NCBI RefSeq assembly: GCF_002742285.1
Contig: NZ_MDGM01000001.1
Span: 44,160 to 108,159 of the forward strand
Source: Paramylibacter kogurei
Lineage (GTDB): Bacteria > Pseudomonadota > Alphaproteobacteria > Rhodobacterales > Rhodobacteraceae
Length of the DNA stretch: 64,000 nt
Direction of reading: 5' to 3'
Part shown: one piece after another, positions 43,145 to 51,807 of the stretch
Position numbering within the stretch: the first letter of the stretch is position 1
Layout of the letters: each line of letters opens with the position of its first letter
Program-made: the position numbers and the translations under genes
The notes under the pieces: model-generated
Told to the model about the DNA's origin: nothing
Databases searched by the model: none
Seen by the model: the letters and a program-made list of their open reading frames with translations, nothing else

Positions 43145-44049
43145 TCAGGCGCCCCATCATCAAAATGGCGCGCCAAAATCCCTGCGCTTTCTTTGATGCG
43201 CGCCAAATCATCTGGGCGCTTAAACGCGAATACCTGTAACTTGCTGGCAAGGGTTGAAACCAGATCAAATGTTTTGCGCGGTTCTTGCAAAAAATGAAGC
43301 CATTCTTCGCGATAAATTGCGCGGCGCAATTCGGCGTGTTTTTCCGCCCCTTTCAATTCGTGAACTGAAAATTCTGATGCAATATCATTGTCCAAAATAT
43401 AGATGCGATTGAACAATAATCCTCCTGCATGATCGGCGCGATCCACACTGACATAGGATTTATGAAAATCTGGGTCGGCCGACACTCGCGTTCCTTGTGC
43501 AATATTAAGCTGTGCAGCCGCATCATCCCAAAGCTTTAGCCCCTTTGGCATCGGTTGAACCTGCATGGGAGTGAGCGTGGGGTTTGCAATACACACATCA
43601 TCGCACACATGCCCATAGCCAAGCTGTGACAGCGCCGCTGCAAGTGTTGATTTTCCAACTCCAGATTCACCGCTAAAGGCAACCGCGTGGCCATTATGTT
43701 CAACAGCGGAACAATGAAACGGGATCAAATCACGTTGTAAACACAATACGCCAAAACCTGTCCCAACCAGATAAAGATTCACATCCGCGTTGGATACATG
43801 TTTCCCCCGCGCGATTAGAATTTCGGAACCGCCGATGACCCGATATGCCAATTCATCTGATGCACAAAACCAAACATCACCTGCGGCGGCGGTTACAATG
43901 TCATCACTATAAATGGGATTTGATGGTTTTTCCAAATCCTGAACAAATCGAATTGTGACATCTGGCAACCCGTCAAATGCTTCGCAATCCGCGATGGTAA
44001 ATTTGAATTCGGACGACACCCGTAAGCCAGAAAAAACGTATTGATACAT
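43141..44049 (-). CDS. HPr kinase-like protein, predicted lasso peptide serine kinase
   Basis: This 302-residue protein has HNGHAVAFSGESGVGKSTLAAALSQLGYGHVCDDVCIA (P-loop at about 127-134 and the DD pair that follows), the core of HPr-kinase-related proteins. The N-terminal part (MYQYVFSGLRVSSEF, RGKHVSNADVNLYLVGTGFGVLCLQRDLIPFHCSAVEHN) matches the type found in RiPP loci. It lacks the HprK N-terminal regulatory domain. In the paeninodin and pseudomycoidin systems such kinases phosphorylate the C-terminal Ser of the precursor, and the precursor here ends in Ser. It is followed with a 4-bp overlap by the ATP-grasp gene. The start has only a weak ribosome-binding site. Confidence 0.88.
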   Translation of the reverse strand: MYQYVFSGLRVSSEFKFTIADCEAFDGLPDVTIRFVQDLEKPSNPIYSDDIVTAAAGDVWFCASDELAYRVIGGSEILIARGKHVSNADVNLYLVGTGFGVLCLQRDLIPFHCSAVEHNGHAVAFSGESGVGKSTLAAALSQLGYGHVCDDVCIANPTLTPMQVQPMPKGLKLWDDAAAQLNIAQGTRVSADPDFHKSYVSVDRADHAGGLLFNRIYILDNDIASEFSVHELKGAEKHAELRRAIYREEWLHFLQEPRKTFDLVSTLASKLQVFAFKRPDDLARIKESAGILARHFDDGAPE

Positions 44050-44110
44050 GGACTCTGCTTTGCTTGGACGGTTTAAAACAGTTTAAGAATCCGCCACCAT
44101 TGACGCAAGC

Positions 44111-45346
44111 CTATTGTGGATCCTTTGGTTTGAAATCTTTGGGTCGAAGATCGTATCGTGCCAGACGATCATAAAATGTTTTGCGCGGCAAACCCAATGA
44201 TTTGGCCGTATCAACCGCCTTGCCTTTGTTACGCTTTAGCGTCTCGGACAAAACCATTTTTTCAAACGCATCCATTTGTTGTGCAAGCGTCAATTCCTGT
44301 GGTGTGTGTTTGCGTACACTTAAACCCAAAACAATCGTGCGGGCATAGTTGCGCAATTCTGGCAAATTCCCGTTCCAATCCTTTGCCATTACGTTTGCAT
44401 AAACACTTTGGGGCACTTGGGGCATGTCTGTGTTTAATGCACGGGCGGTGTGGCGGGCAAACCCTTCAAACAACACCGGCAAATCATCGCGACGACGTTT
44501 CAAGGTTGGCACGTTTATTTCCACCAGATTAAGGATGGAAAACAATTCTTCGCTAAATCCGCGTTTCAATAAATAATCCATTGAATGAATGCTGGATAAA
44601 ATCACGCGTAAATTTGGATGTGCTTTGATCAACGCGAGCAAATCCGCCTGTTGCGCTGCACCCGCCAATTCGACATTTTTCAGTGACAAATCACAAGGTA
44701 CATCGGGTACTTTCAATGTGGCAATTTCATCTGATCCTGCATCTTGCAAATTGATCGCCAGATTTACATCCCTGTCTTGGGACAGATTATGAATGGTGTA
44801 GGCCGCCAGTTTTTTTCCAACCCCACGCGGCCCAAACAAATGCACATGAACGGGCAGGGGGGCAACGCGGCGCAGGTTTGATCGCAAATTTTTGGACGCA
44901 GGTGTTTTACCTGGAAAATTTACAGATGCCGCGTCGCTATGACGAATTTTTTGTTCAAGCTGGCGCGTTTGCGTGATCAAGCTGCGATGTGAAAGCGCAC
45001 GATGCAAAACCTTTAATAAGGTTTCAGTTGCACATGGTTTTTCCAAAAAATCATATGCACCTTCTTTCATTGCGCGCAATGCCATGGGTACGTCTGCCTC
45101 GCCCGTTAATAACACCACTGGCAAATCTGGATCGGTGTCTTTCACATGCGCCAATACGTCAAACCCATCGTGATGTGGCATGCGAATATCAGACAAAATG
45201 ACACCTGCAAAATTTGCACGAATGGCACGTTTCGCTTGGACGAGACCGTCTGCTTGGATCACGCTTATCCCTTCGATATCCAGTGTCTGTGCAAGTGACA
45301 GGCGCAACGCATCATCGTCTTCGATCAATATCACCTGTGGTTTCAT
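44111..45346 (-). CDS. dctD: DctD-like response regulator with degenerate AAA+ domain
   Basis: This 411-residue regulator is predicted to control the dctPQM genes. The receiver domain (about 1-115) is intact: LIEDDDALRLSL, the phospho-acceptor in VILSDIRMPHHDG, LLTGEA and FLEKPC. The central NtrC-like region is eroded: Walker A reads FGPRGVGKKLAAY, no GAFTGA loop is present between SDEIATLK and the arginine-finger part, and the Walker B acids are missing (LKNVELAGAA). The C-terminal Fis-type helix-turn-helix (NKGKAVDTAKSLGLPRKTFYDRLARYDL) is intact. It therefore probably does not drive sigma-54 promoters. The ATG overlaps the sensor kinase stop by 4 bp. Confidence 0.85.
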   Translation of the reverse strand: MKPQVILIEDDDALRLSLAQTLDIEGISVIQADGLVQAKRAIRANFAGVILSDIRMPHHDGFDVLAHVKDTDPDLPVVLLTGEADVPMALRAMKEGAYDFLEKPCATETLLKVLHRALSHRSLITQTRQLEQKIRHSDAASVNFPGKTPASKNLRSNLRRVAPLPVHVHLFGPRGVGKKLAAYTIHNLSQDRDVNLAINLQDAGSDEIATLKVPDVPCDLSLKNVELAGAAQQADLLALIKAHPNLRVILSSIHSMDYLLKRGFSEELFSILNLVEINVPTLKRRRDDLPVLFEGFARHTARALNTDMPQVPQSVYANVMAKDWNGNLPELRNYARTIVLGLSVRKHTPQELTLAQQMDAFEKMVLSETLKRNKGKAVDTAKSLGLPRKTFYDRLARYDLRPKDFKPKDPQ

Positions 45347-47088
45347 GTTGTTGACCCTTGCAAAGAGCGGTTCAATTTCACGCAAAATTCCGCGCCACCA
45401 TCCGCGCCATTTTTGCAGGTGAGTTCACCGCCAAAGCTCCCGATAATGCCATATGATATGGACAGGCCCAGCCCCATACCCTTGCTCGCGCCAATGTCTT
45501 TGGTGGAATAAAACGGTTCAAACACACGGGTTTCATCCACGAAACCTTTGCCAGAATCCGCGACAATTATTTGAACATTTTCTGGCGTCATATTTATCTT
45601 GATCCACACCTGTTTGTTTGGCTGATCAATCACCGCGTCATATGCGTTATTCAATAGGTTGATAAAAACCTGTTGCAAACGCACATGCCCCCCCATCACC
45701 ATGACAGGCGTTGAAGAGGGGGTGAAATGCAACGTGATGTTTTCATCGTCACAGCGTTGCGATAACAATTCAATGGTTTCTTGGATCACCAATTGAACAT
45801 CAACAGGTGCAATCGTTTCTTTTTCTTTTCGCGCAAATGCGCGCAGGCTTTTGATGATGCGGCTCATCCGATCAACCTGTCCTTTGATATGATCAAAGTT
45901 TTGTGCAGCATCCGTGGCGCGATCCATTTTCAAAAGCTTGGTTCCGTTTTGCGCAAAATTTTGAATGGCCGCCATTGGTTGGTTCAACTCGTGGCTAATA
46001 CTTGCCGACATCTGACCCAATGCGGTGAGCTTGCCCGCCTGTATCAACTGTGCTTGCGTTTCACGAAGCTGTTTTGTGCGATCCTCAACGCGCGCTTCTA
46101 ATCTTGCATTTGCGGCTTCTTCGATCGCCAAACGATCGGCCAATCGTTTGCGGCGTTGGGATAATGCCCAAAACCCCAAACCAATCATCGCCAACATTGC
46201 CGCTACCAATTGCGTTTGCAACAGCGCCGCAGCTTTGGCATTTTGTGTTTTCATAAAAACACGAAGCGTAAGATCAATTTGAGGTACAAAGCGCGAAACC
46301 GTTAATTTTTCAGATGCAGATCCGCTGTCATCATCAAACCACCACAAGTCATGGCCAAATTTTTGCCGTACCGAATATTCAAAAAACGGTCGGACTGCCG
46401 ATTGCGGATAGTATTCCCCACGTAACAACGGAGATGTCACAGGTGACAATCGTCGCATCGCCACATTTTGCCGATTGGTTACAAATGCGACCTCGTTTTC
46501 ATCAAAGAATGCAATCACGTCTTCATCGATTTGCCAGTCAAATTCCAAGCTCGCAATATCGACCTGAACCACAATAACCCCACGCCCATAAGCACCATCA
46601 AAATCTATCCGCCGCGCAAAAAAGAAATCGCGCGATTGATCAACAGGATCAATCGCATGGAAAAACCCAAGACGCCCATTGAATGCCGCACGCACATCGG
46701 CGCGATTATGAAACATCGCAGTATCATAATGATCCGCCTCGGTTATGTTGGATGTGATAATGATCTGACCTTGGTCATCCAACAGATAGATATCCTCCAC
46801 CCCTGTTGACAGGCTGGTGTTTAACAAAAACGAGCGCGCCTCTGTTAGGTTTTCACGGGTTTTCACCGCTGCGATCAATTGTGGATGTTTTGCCAAAACA
46901 TTGGGAAGTTGGCGAAAGCTGGACAATTGCCCCAGCAAGCGATCACGTGATTGTTCCAACCGGACCGCACCCGTTTTCGCCAGTTGGTTCAGCCCATTGC
47001 GTGTTTCAAACCAATATGTTCCCAACACAATCGCCACGGCAAGCGCCGCGTAGATTATCAAATATTTACGGCGAAAAATATGGAACAT
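45343..47088 (-). CDS. dctB: DctB-like C4-dicarboxylate sensor histidine kinase
   Basis: This 581-residue membrane sensor has helix 1 near residues 8-25 (YLIIYAALAVAIVLGTYW) and a large periplasmic PDC/Cache-type domain (about 30-280, with TGVEDIYLLDDQGQIIITSN). Helix 2 follows near 290-310, then a coiled coil. The kinase core has SISHELNQPMAAIQNFAQNG (phospho-acceptor His), NLLNNAYDAV, VADSGKGF and GMGLGLSISYGI. The order and motifs match DctB. The start at 47088 (MFHIFRRKYL) is chosen because it places a basic N-terminus before helix 1. It is divergent from dctP and coupled to dctD by a 4-bp overlap, so it probably senses the dicarboxylates carried by DctPQM. Confidence 0.9.
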   Translation of the reverse strand: MFHIFRRKYLIIYAALAVAIVLGTYWFETRNGLNQLAKTGAVRLEQSRDRLLGQLSSFRQLPNVLAKHPQLIAAVKTRENLTEARSFLLNTSLSTGVEDIYLLDDQGQIIITSNITEADHYDTAMFHNRADVRAAFNGRLGFFHAIDPVDQSRDFFFARRIDFDGAYGRGVIVVQVDIASLEFDWQIDEDVIAFFDENEVAFVTNRQNVAMRRLSPVTSPLLRGEYYPQSAVRPFFEYSVRQKFGHDLWWFDDDSGSASEKLTVSRFVPQIDLTLRVFMKTQNAKAAALLQTQLVAAMLAMIGLGFWALSQRRKRLADRLAIEEAANARLEARVEDRTKQLRETQAQLIQAGKLTALGQMSASISHELNQPMAAIQNFAQNGTKLLKMDRATDAAQNFDHIKGQVDRMSRIIKSLRAFARKEKETIAPVDVQLVIQETIELLSQRCDDENITLHFTPSSTPVMVMGGHVRLQQVFINLLNNAYDAVIDQPNKQVWIKINMTPENVQIIVADSGKGFVDETRVFEPFYSTKDIGASKGMGLGLSISYGIIGSFGGELTCKNGADGGAEFCVKLNRSLQGSTT

Positions 47089-47154
47089 TACGGGTGCGAA
47101 TCTCGCTATATTGGTACATTTCGACCATATGGTAATCTCTATCAATCGGATATT

Positions 47155-47180
47155 AAAATGTGCGGTTGTTCGCACATTTT
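47155..47180. promoter_or_regulatory. Inverted repeat between dctB and dctP, candidate DctD-binding site
   Basis: AAAATGTGCG (47155-47164) and CGCACATTTT (47171-47180) are perfect 10-bp arms separated by GTTGTT. It lies 67 bp before dctB and 143 bp before dctP, a typical place for an upstream activator site of the divergent system. No match to the GG-N10-GC sigma-54 promoter was found between it and dctP. The rest of the 47089-47323 gap is AT-rich. Confidence 0.65.
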
Positions 47181-47323
47181 TAATCTTCGGCGAACATGGC
47201 AACAGTAATACATTGAAATAAAACAATAATATTAAATATCATTTTTTTGTTTGCCTATAGATTTAAACAAGCATTTAGTTTTAACCCTACACGGATCATC
47301 CGTAAAAGCTTTGGGAGGCTACA

Positions 47324-48328
47324 ATGAAAACTTTTTTGAAAGCTGCATGCGTTGCAGCGGTTGCTTTGGTTCCAGGTGTGGCATTTGCCGCATGTGACGA
47401 AGGCGAAGTGGTAATTAAATTCAGCCACGTTACAAACACTGACAAACACCCAAAAGGGATTGCTGCGTCTTTGTTGGAACAGCGCGTGAATGATGAAATG
47501 AACGGCAAAGCCTGTATGGAGGTTTTCCCAAATTCAACATTGTATAACGATGACAAAGTTTTGGAAGCAATGCTGCAAGGTGATGTGCAACTGGCCGCGC
47601 CTTCATTGTCAAAATTTGAAAAATTCACCAAACAGTTCCGAATTTTCGACCTGCCGTTCATGTTCAAAGACATCCACGCGGTTGAAGCATTCCAAGCATC
47701 TGATGCGGGTCAAGCGATGCTCGACAGCATGCAAAAACGTGGTTTGCAAGGATTGGGTTACTGGCACAATGGCATGAAGCAAATGTCAGCAAACAAACCT
47801 TTGTTGGTTCCAACAGATGCAAACGGTTTGAAATTCCGCGTTCAATCATCTGATGTTTTGGTTGCCCAAATGGAAGCCATGGGTGCAAGCCCACAGAAAA
47901 TGGCATTTTCTGAGGTATACGGCGGTTTGCAACAGGGTGTTGTAGATGGCCAAGAAAATACATGGTCAAACATCTATGGTAAAAAATTCTTCGAGGTTCA
48001 GGACGGTACAACCGAAACGGATCACGGAATTTTGGATTACCTGCTGGTGACAAACATTGATTGGTTGAATGGTTTGGACGCTGATGTGCGTGATCAATTC
48101 CTGACAATCGTGCACGAAGTGACCGAAGCGCGTAACAAAGAATCCACCGCTGTAAACCAAGCGGCAAAGGAATCTGTGATTGCTGCGGGTGGTGTTGTGC
48201 GTGAATTGACACCTGAACAACGCCAAGCATGGGTTGATGCGATGAAACCTGTTTGGGCGAAATTCGAGGCAGATGTTGGCACAGCAAACATCGAAGCCGC
48301 ACAAAAAATCAATATGATGTCTAACTAA
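47324..48328 (+). CDS. dctP: DctP-type TRAP dicarboxylate-binding protein
   Basis: This 334-residue periplasmic receptor has a signal peptide ending AFAA. The mature protein has VVIKFSHVTNTDKHPKGIAASLLEQRVNDEMNGKACMEVFPNSTLYNDDKVLEAMLQGDVQLAAPS and GLKFRVQSSDVLVAQMEAMGASP, with the conserved Arg that binds the carboxylate, and EVYGGLQQGVVDGQENTWSNIY. This is the DctP family proper, so C4-dicarboxylates such as malate or succinate are expected ligands. GGGAGG lies 6 bp before the ATG. A hairpin follows before dctQ. Confidence 0.95.
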   Translation: MKTFLKAACVAAVALVPGVAFAACDEGEVVIKFSHVTNTDKHPKGIAASLLEQRVNDEMNGKACMEVFPNSTLYNDDKVLEAMLQGDVQLAAPSLSKFEKFTKQFRIFDLPFMFKDIHAVEAFQASDAGQAMLDSMQKRGLQGLGYWHNGMKQMSANKPLLVPTDANGLKFRVQSSDVLVAQMEAMGASPQKMAFSEVYGGLQQGVVDGQENTWSNIYGKKFFEVQDGTTETDHGILDYLLVTNIDWLNGLDADVRDQFLTIVHEVTEARNKESTAVNQAAKESVIAAGGVVRELTPEQRQAWVDAMKPVWAKFEADVGTANIEAAQKINMMSN

Positions 48329-48338
48329 ACATCAACTC

Positions 48339-48372
48339 GCCGCCGTTCCAATTGGGACGGCGGCATTTCTTT
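48339..48372 (+). terminator. Intra-operon hairpin between dctP and dctQ
   Basis: GCCGCCGTTCC (48339-48349) pairs with GGGACGGCGGC (48354-48364) around AATT with one G-U pair, followed by ATTTCTTT. It should lower permease expression relative to the receptor. Confidence 0.75.
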
Positions 48373-48394
48373 ATCCAAAATTGGGGAGGCGGCA

Positions 48395-49069
48395 ATGACA
48401 TTTGCCAATCGCTGGACTGATCGTCTGGAAGAAAACCTGATTGCGTTTTTGCTGGGCATGATGACGTTGATGACATTTGCAAATGTCGTTGCACGTTATG
48501 TTTTCAATTCCAATATTTTTTACGCGCTCGAATTAACGGTATTCATGTTCGCATGGTTGGTTTTGCTGGGCGCATCTTACGCAGTTAAAAAATCAGCACA
48601 TCTGGGTGTGGATGCCATCATCAATATGGCTGGCTCGCGCACAAGACGTATTTTGGCGATGATTTCTGCGCTCGCATGTATCGCATATGCCTTTTTCCTT
48701 TTGAAAGGCGCATGGGATTATTGGGCACCTTTTGCAAATCTTTACCCAACAGAAGGACGCTGGTTCCCAACTGGGTTTGATGAATCAACGCGTGGTCGCG
48801 GTTGGTATGAAACCCAAGATATCCCCGTACCATTTTTCCTAAATTGGTTGTCCGCCGCTTTCAATGACGGTGACGCCTATGAAAAGTTACCAAAGGTCGT
48901 GCCGTATTTGGTACTGCCAGTGTCCATGGCATTGTTATTGTTTCGCTTTTTGCAAGCGGGATGGGCCGTGTGGACAGGCAAAATTGACATGCTGATTGTA
49001 AGCCACGAGGCAGAAGACGACGTAGAAGAGGCGGCGAAACGTCTTAAAGAACAAGAAGAGGCAATGTAA
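48395..49069 (+). CDS. dctQ: TRAP transporter small permease subunit
   Basis: This 224-residue inner-membrane protein has four main helices: about 16-36 (LIAFLLGMMTLMTFANVVARY), 45-65, 85-105 and 175-195. The motif MTFANVVARYVFN and the following ELTVFMFAWLVLLGASYAVKKSAHLGVD are the DctQ signature. The loop between helices 3 and 4 is long for the family, with a Gly/Trp-rich segment. The C-terminus is strongly acidic and charged. The DctM gene starts 2 bp after its stop. Confidence 0.92.
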   Translation: MTFANRWTDRLEENLIAFLLGMMTLMTFANVVARYVFNSNIFYALELTVFMFAWLVLLGASYAVKKSAHLGVDAIINMAGSRTRRILAMISALACIAYAFFLLKGAWDYWAPFANLYPTEGRWFPTGFDESTRGRGWYETQDIPVPFFLNWLSAAFNDGDAYEKLPKVVPYLVLPVSMALLLFRFLQAGWAVWTGKIDMLIVSHEAEDDVEEAAKRLKEQEEAM

Positions 49070-49071
49070 TC

Positions 49072-50466
49072 ATGGAAATTCTAATTCTTTTTGTGATGGT
49101 GATTGGCTTGATGCTGATCGGGGTGCCGATTGCGGTGTCTCTTGGCCTGTCATCTATCCTATTTTTGCTAAGCTTTTCAGATAGTTCCACCGCATCCATA
49201 GCGCAAACGTTGTTCGAGGCATTCGAAGGCCATTCGACCTTGCTCGCCATTCCGTTTTTCATTCTGGCATCGTCCTTTATGTCCACAGGTGGGGTGGCAA
49301 AGCGGATCATTCGTTTTTCAATCGCTCTGGTTGGCCATTTTCGCGGCGGGCTGGCGATTGCATCTGTACTTGCTTGTATGATCTTTGCTGCTCTTTCGGG
49401 TTCTTCCCCTGCAACCGTGGTTGCCATTGGCTCGATCGTGATCGCGGCCATGCGCCAAGTGGGTTACACCAAAGAATTTGCCGCTGGCGTTATTTGTAAT
49501 GCGGGCACACTTGGCATTTTGATCCCACCGTCCATCGTGATGGTGGTTTACGCCGCCGCCGTAGAGGTTTCAGTTGGCCGCATGTTCTTGGCCGGTGTGA
49601 TCCCGGGGTTATTAGCGGGTGTGATGTTAATGGTCGGCATTTATGTCATGGCGCGTGTAAAAAACATGCCCGCGGGTAATTGGGCTGGCTGGGGCGAGGT
49701 TTTTCAATCCTTGCGCGAAGCATTCTGGGGCCTGATGTTGATCGCGATTATTATGATCGGGATTTACGGTATCCCTGGTGTGACATCTGCGATTTTCACC
49801 CCAACAGAGGCCGCAGCCGTTGCATCCGTTTATGCGTTTATTGTTGCTTGTTTTATCTATCGCGATATGGGGCCGTTGGCCGCGCGTGATGGACAAGACC
49901 GCCGTAACATTTTGCAAAAACCACAAAGTTTGATCACCGCGTTCTGGCACGAAGACACACGCAGAACACTGTTTGATGCGGGTCGTCTTGTGGTGACATT
50001 GATGTTCGTGATTGCAAATGCGTTGATCCTTAAACACGTAATTACGGATGAACAAATCCCACAACAAATCACCAGCACCATGTTGGATTATGGATTTGGA
50101 CCAGTGATGTTCCTGATCGTCGTTAATGTGATTTTGTTGATCGGTGGTCAGTTTATGGAGCCATCTGGTTTGTTGGTGATTGTTGCACCCTTGGTGTTTC
50201 CAATTGCAATTGAACTGGGCATTGATCCGATCCATCTGGGCATCATTATGGTGGTAAATATGGAAATCGGGATGATTACACCCCCCGTTGGTTTGAACCT
50301 GTTTGTGACCGCAGGTGTTGCGGGGATGTCAATGATGGGTGTGGTTCGTGCCGCTTTGCCTTTCTTGGCCATCATGTTCTTGTTCTTGATCATGATCACA
50401 TATATCCCGTGGATATCAACTGTATTGCCAAACGCCGTTATGGGGCCCGAGGTGATCAATAACTAA
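49072..50466 (+). CDS. dctM: TRAP transporter large permease subunit
   Basis: This 464-residue inner-membrane subunit has about 11-12 helices and moves the substrate with sodium. The family motifs are GVPIAVSLGLSSI, IPFFILASSFMSTGGVAKRII, ALSGSSPATVVAIGSIVIAAMRQVGYTKEFAAGVICNAGTLGILIPPSIVMVVY, and the second repeat IGGQFMEPSGLLVIVAPLVFPIAIELGIDPIHLGIIMVVNMEIGMITPPVGLNLFV. All are complete. A typical DctM has about 430 residues; the extra length is in a central loop (about 270-310). It is the last gene of the dctPQM operon. Confidence 0.95.
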   Translation: MEILILFVMVIGLMLIGVPIAVSLGLSSILFLLSFSDSSTASIAQTLFEAFEGHSTLLAIPFFILASSFMSTGGVAKRIIRFSIALVGHFRGGLAIASVLACMIFAALSGSSPATVVAIGSIVIAAMRQVGYTKEFAAGVICNAGTLGILIPPSIVMVVYAAAVEVSVGRMFLAGVIPGLLAGVMLMVGIYVMARVKNMPAGNWAGWGEVFQSLREAFWGLMLIAIIMIGIYGIPGVTSAIFTPTEAAAVASVYAFIVACFIYRDMGPLAARDGQDRRNILQKPQSLITAFWHEDTRRTLFDAGRLVVTLMFVIANALILKHVITDEQIPQQITSTMLDYGFGPVMFLIVVNVILLIGGQFMEPSGLLVIVAPLVFPIAIELGIDPIHLGIIMVVNMEIGMITPPVGLNLFVTAGVAGMSMMGVVRAALPFLAIMFLFLIMITYIPWISTVLPNAVMGPEVINN

Positions 50467-50489
50467 CTGACAGGCCGTGGCGCGAAACT

Positions 50490-51098
50490 ATGTTTGATCT
50501 CAATTCAATCATTGTCATTTTGACAATTCCCGCCACGGCCGTCATGGCCGCATCCGCCGCGATCCAAGCGGTGCGTTTTGATTTCGATCTGTTTGGCGCC
50601 ACGTTTTTGGCCGTGATCACCGCGGTTGGCGGGGGCACAATTCGTGACATTTTGATCGGGGCGACCCCTGTTTTTTGGCTCCGTGATATTACGTTTTTAA
50701 TCACGGCTGTGCCCGTAGGTATCATCACCTATTTTATTGTGGCACGCATGCAAGGCGGGCAGGGGCAACGATTTCGATTACTATCCTATTTCGATGCAGT
50801 TGGTTTGGCGCTGTTCACACTTGTCGGTGTCAAAGTTGCGATTAACGCCGGGATCAGCCCCGTTATGGCCGCTATTTTGGGTGGGATTACAGGTGTTGGT
50901 GGCGGAATGCTCCGCGACGTATTATGCGGTGTCACGCCAACGATTTTGAAATCAGATTTTTATGCGACTTTATCGCTTATCGGGGCTGCACTTTACCTGT
51001 TCAGCGTTCCATATCTTGGCGAAGAAATCAGCCTTGCCAGTTCTTTTGCATTGATTACCGTGGTGCGGATTGCGATTGTTGCGCGAAACGCAACCTAA
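50490..51098 (+). CDS. TRIC-like/UPF0126 (YicG) membrane protein
   Basis: This 202-residue inner-membrane protein of the YicG/UPF0126 group is related to trimeric intracellular cation channels. Two internal repeats each carry a glycine-rich loop and RD: AVGGGTIRDILIGATPVFW (about 50-68) and GVGGGMLRDVLCGVTPTIL (about 137-155). It has six to seven helices in all. The start is 23 bp after dctM, so it may be transcribed with the TRAP operon. The bacterial relatives are thought to conduct cations or glycine; the role here is open. Confidence 0.88.
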   Translation: MFDLNSIIVILTIPATAVMAASAAIQAVRFDFDLFGATFLAVITAVGGGTIRDILIGATPVFWLRDITFLITAVPVGIITYFIVARMQGGQGQRFRLLSYFDAVGLALFTLVGVKVAINAGISPVMAAILGGITGVGGGMLRDVLCGVTPTILKSDFYATLSLIGAALYLFSVPYLGEEISLASSFALITVVRIAIVARNAT

Positions 51099-51108
51099 GG
51101 ATTTCAAC

Positions 51109-51807
51109 ATGGATATCGTTTTGGTTCATGGCGCTTGGCATGGTGGCTGGTGCTGGCAACGTGTGGAGCCTCAACTACGTGCGGCAGGGCATCGTGTTAT
51201 TGCGCCCACCCTCACTGGATTGGGTGCGCGACAGCATTTGACCCATCCTGACATCAACGTTGATTCACATGTCGCTGATATTGTTCAAGAAATACGCTTT
51301 GCAGAAATGGACAACATCATGCTTGTTGGTCATTCCTATGGTGGATTTGTAATCACTGGGGTTGCAGACCAATTGGGTGAAAACGTAAGCGCTATGATCT
51401 ATCTGGATGCTTTTGTTCCAACTAAAAACGGGCAATCCCCGATTGAATTGGGATCAAAGGTCCGCCCAGAGGATGTTGCCGCAACAACGCGCGAAAATTT
51501 CACCATTCCACCAACCGCATTTGCGAAATGGTCGAATGATGCAAGTGATATTGCATGGTTGAAGAAAATGACAACACCACATCCGATCCGCTGTTTCGCC
51601 GATGGGATTTCGTTGTCAGAAAAACCGATTAACGCGCGCAAAATGTATCTGTTGTTCAAACAAAACGCACCATCTGCATTTCACGGGTTTTACGAAACTT
51701 ATCGCGATCAAATGGGTTGGGAAACTGACGTATTCGATTGCTTACATGATGCCATGATCGAAAAACCCGAATACGTCATCCAAAAAATACTACAGTTTGC
51801 TGACTAA
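51109..51807 (+). CDS. Alpha/beta-hydrolase
   Basis: This 232-residue cytoplasmic hydrolase begins with IVLVHGAWHGGWCWQRVEPQL (oxyanion HG motif). GHSYGGFVI carries the nucleophile Ser (about residue 80). A C-terminal LHDAMIEKPEYVIQKI supplies the catalytic His, and the conserved acid is likely near DNIMLV or the ISLSEKPIN loop. The pattern is that of salicylate-esterase/pyrethroid-hydrolase-like proteins of unknown natural substrate. AAGGA lies 7 bp before the ATG at 51109. It lies close behind the UPF0126 gene and converges with the LacI gene (4-bp overlap). Confidence 0.88.
   Translation: MDIVLVHGAWHGGWCWQRVEPQLRAAGHRVIAPTLTGLGARQHLTHPDINVDSHVADIVQEIRFAEMDNIMLVGHSYGGFVITGVADQLGENVSAMIYLDAFVPTKNGQSPIELGSKVRPEDVAATTRENFTIPPTAFAKWSNDASDIAWLKKMTTPHPIRCFADGISLSEKPINARKMYLLFKQNAPSAFHGFYETYRDQMGWETDVFDCLHDAMIEKPEYVIQKILQFAD

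Noticed and set aside
47181..47323. Sigma-54 promoter for dctPQM
   Set aside because: No GG-N10-GC spacing was found; the nearest GG/GC pairs are 8 or 13 bp apart.
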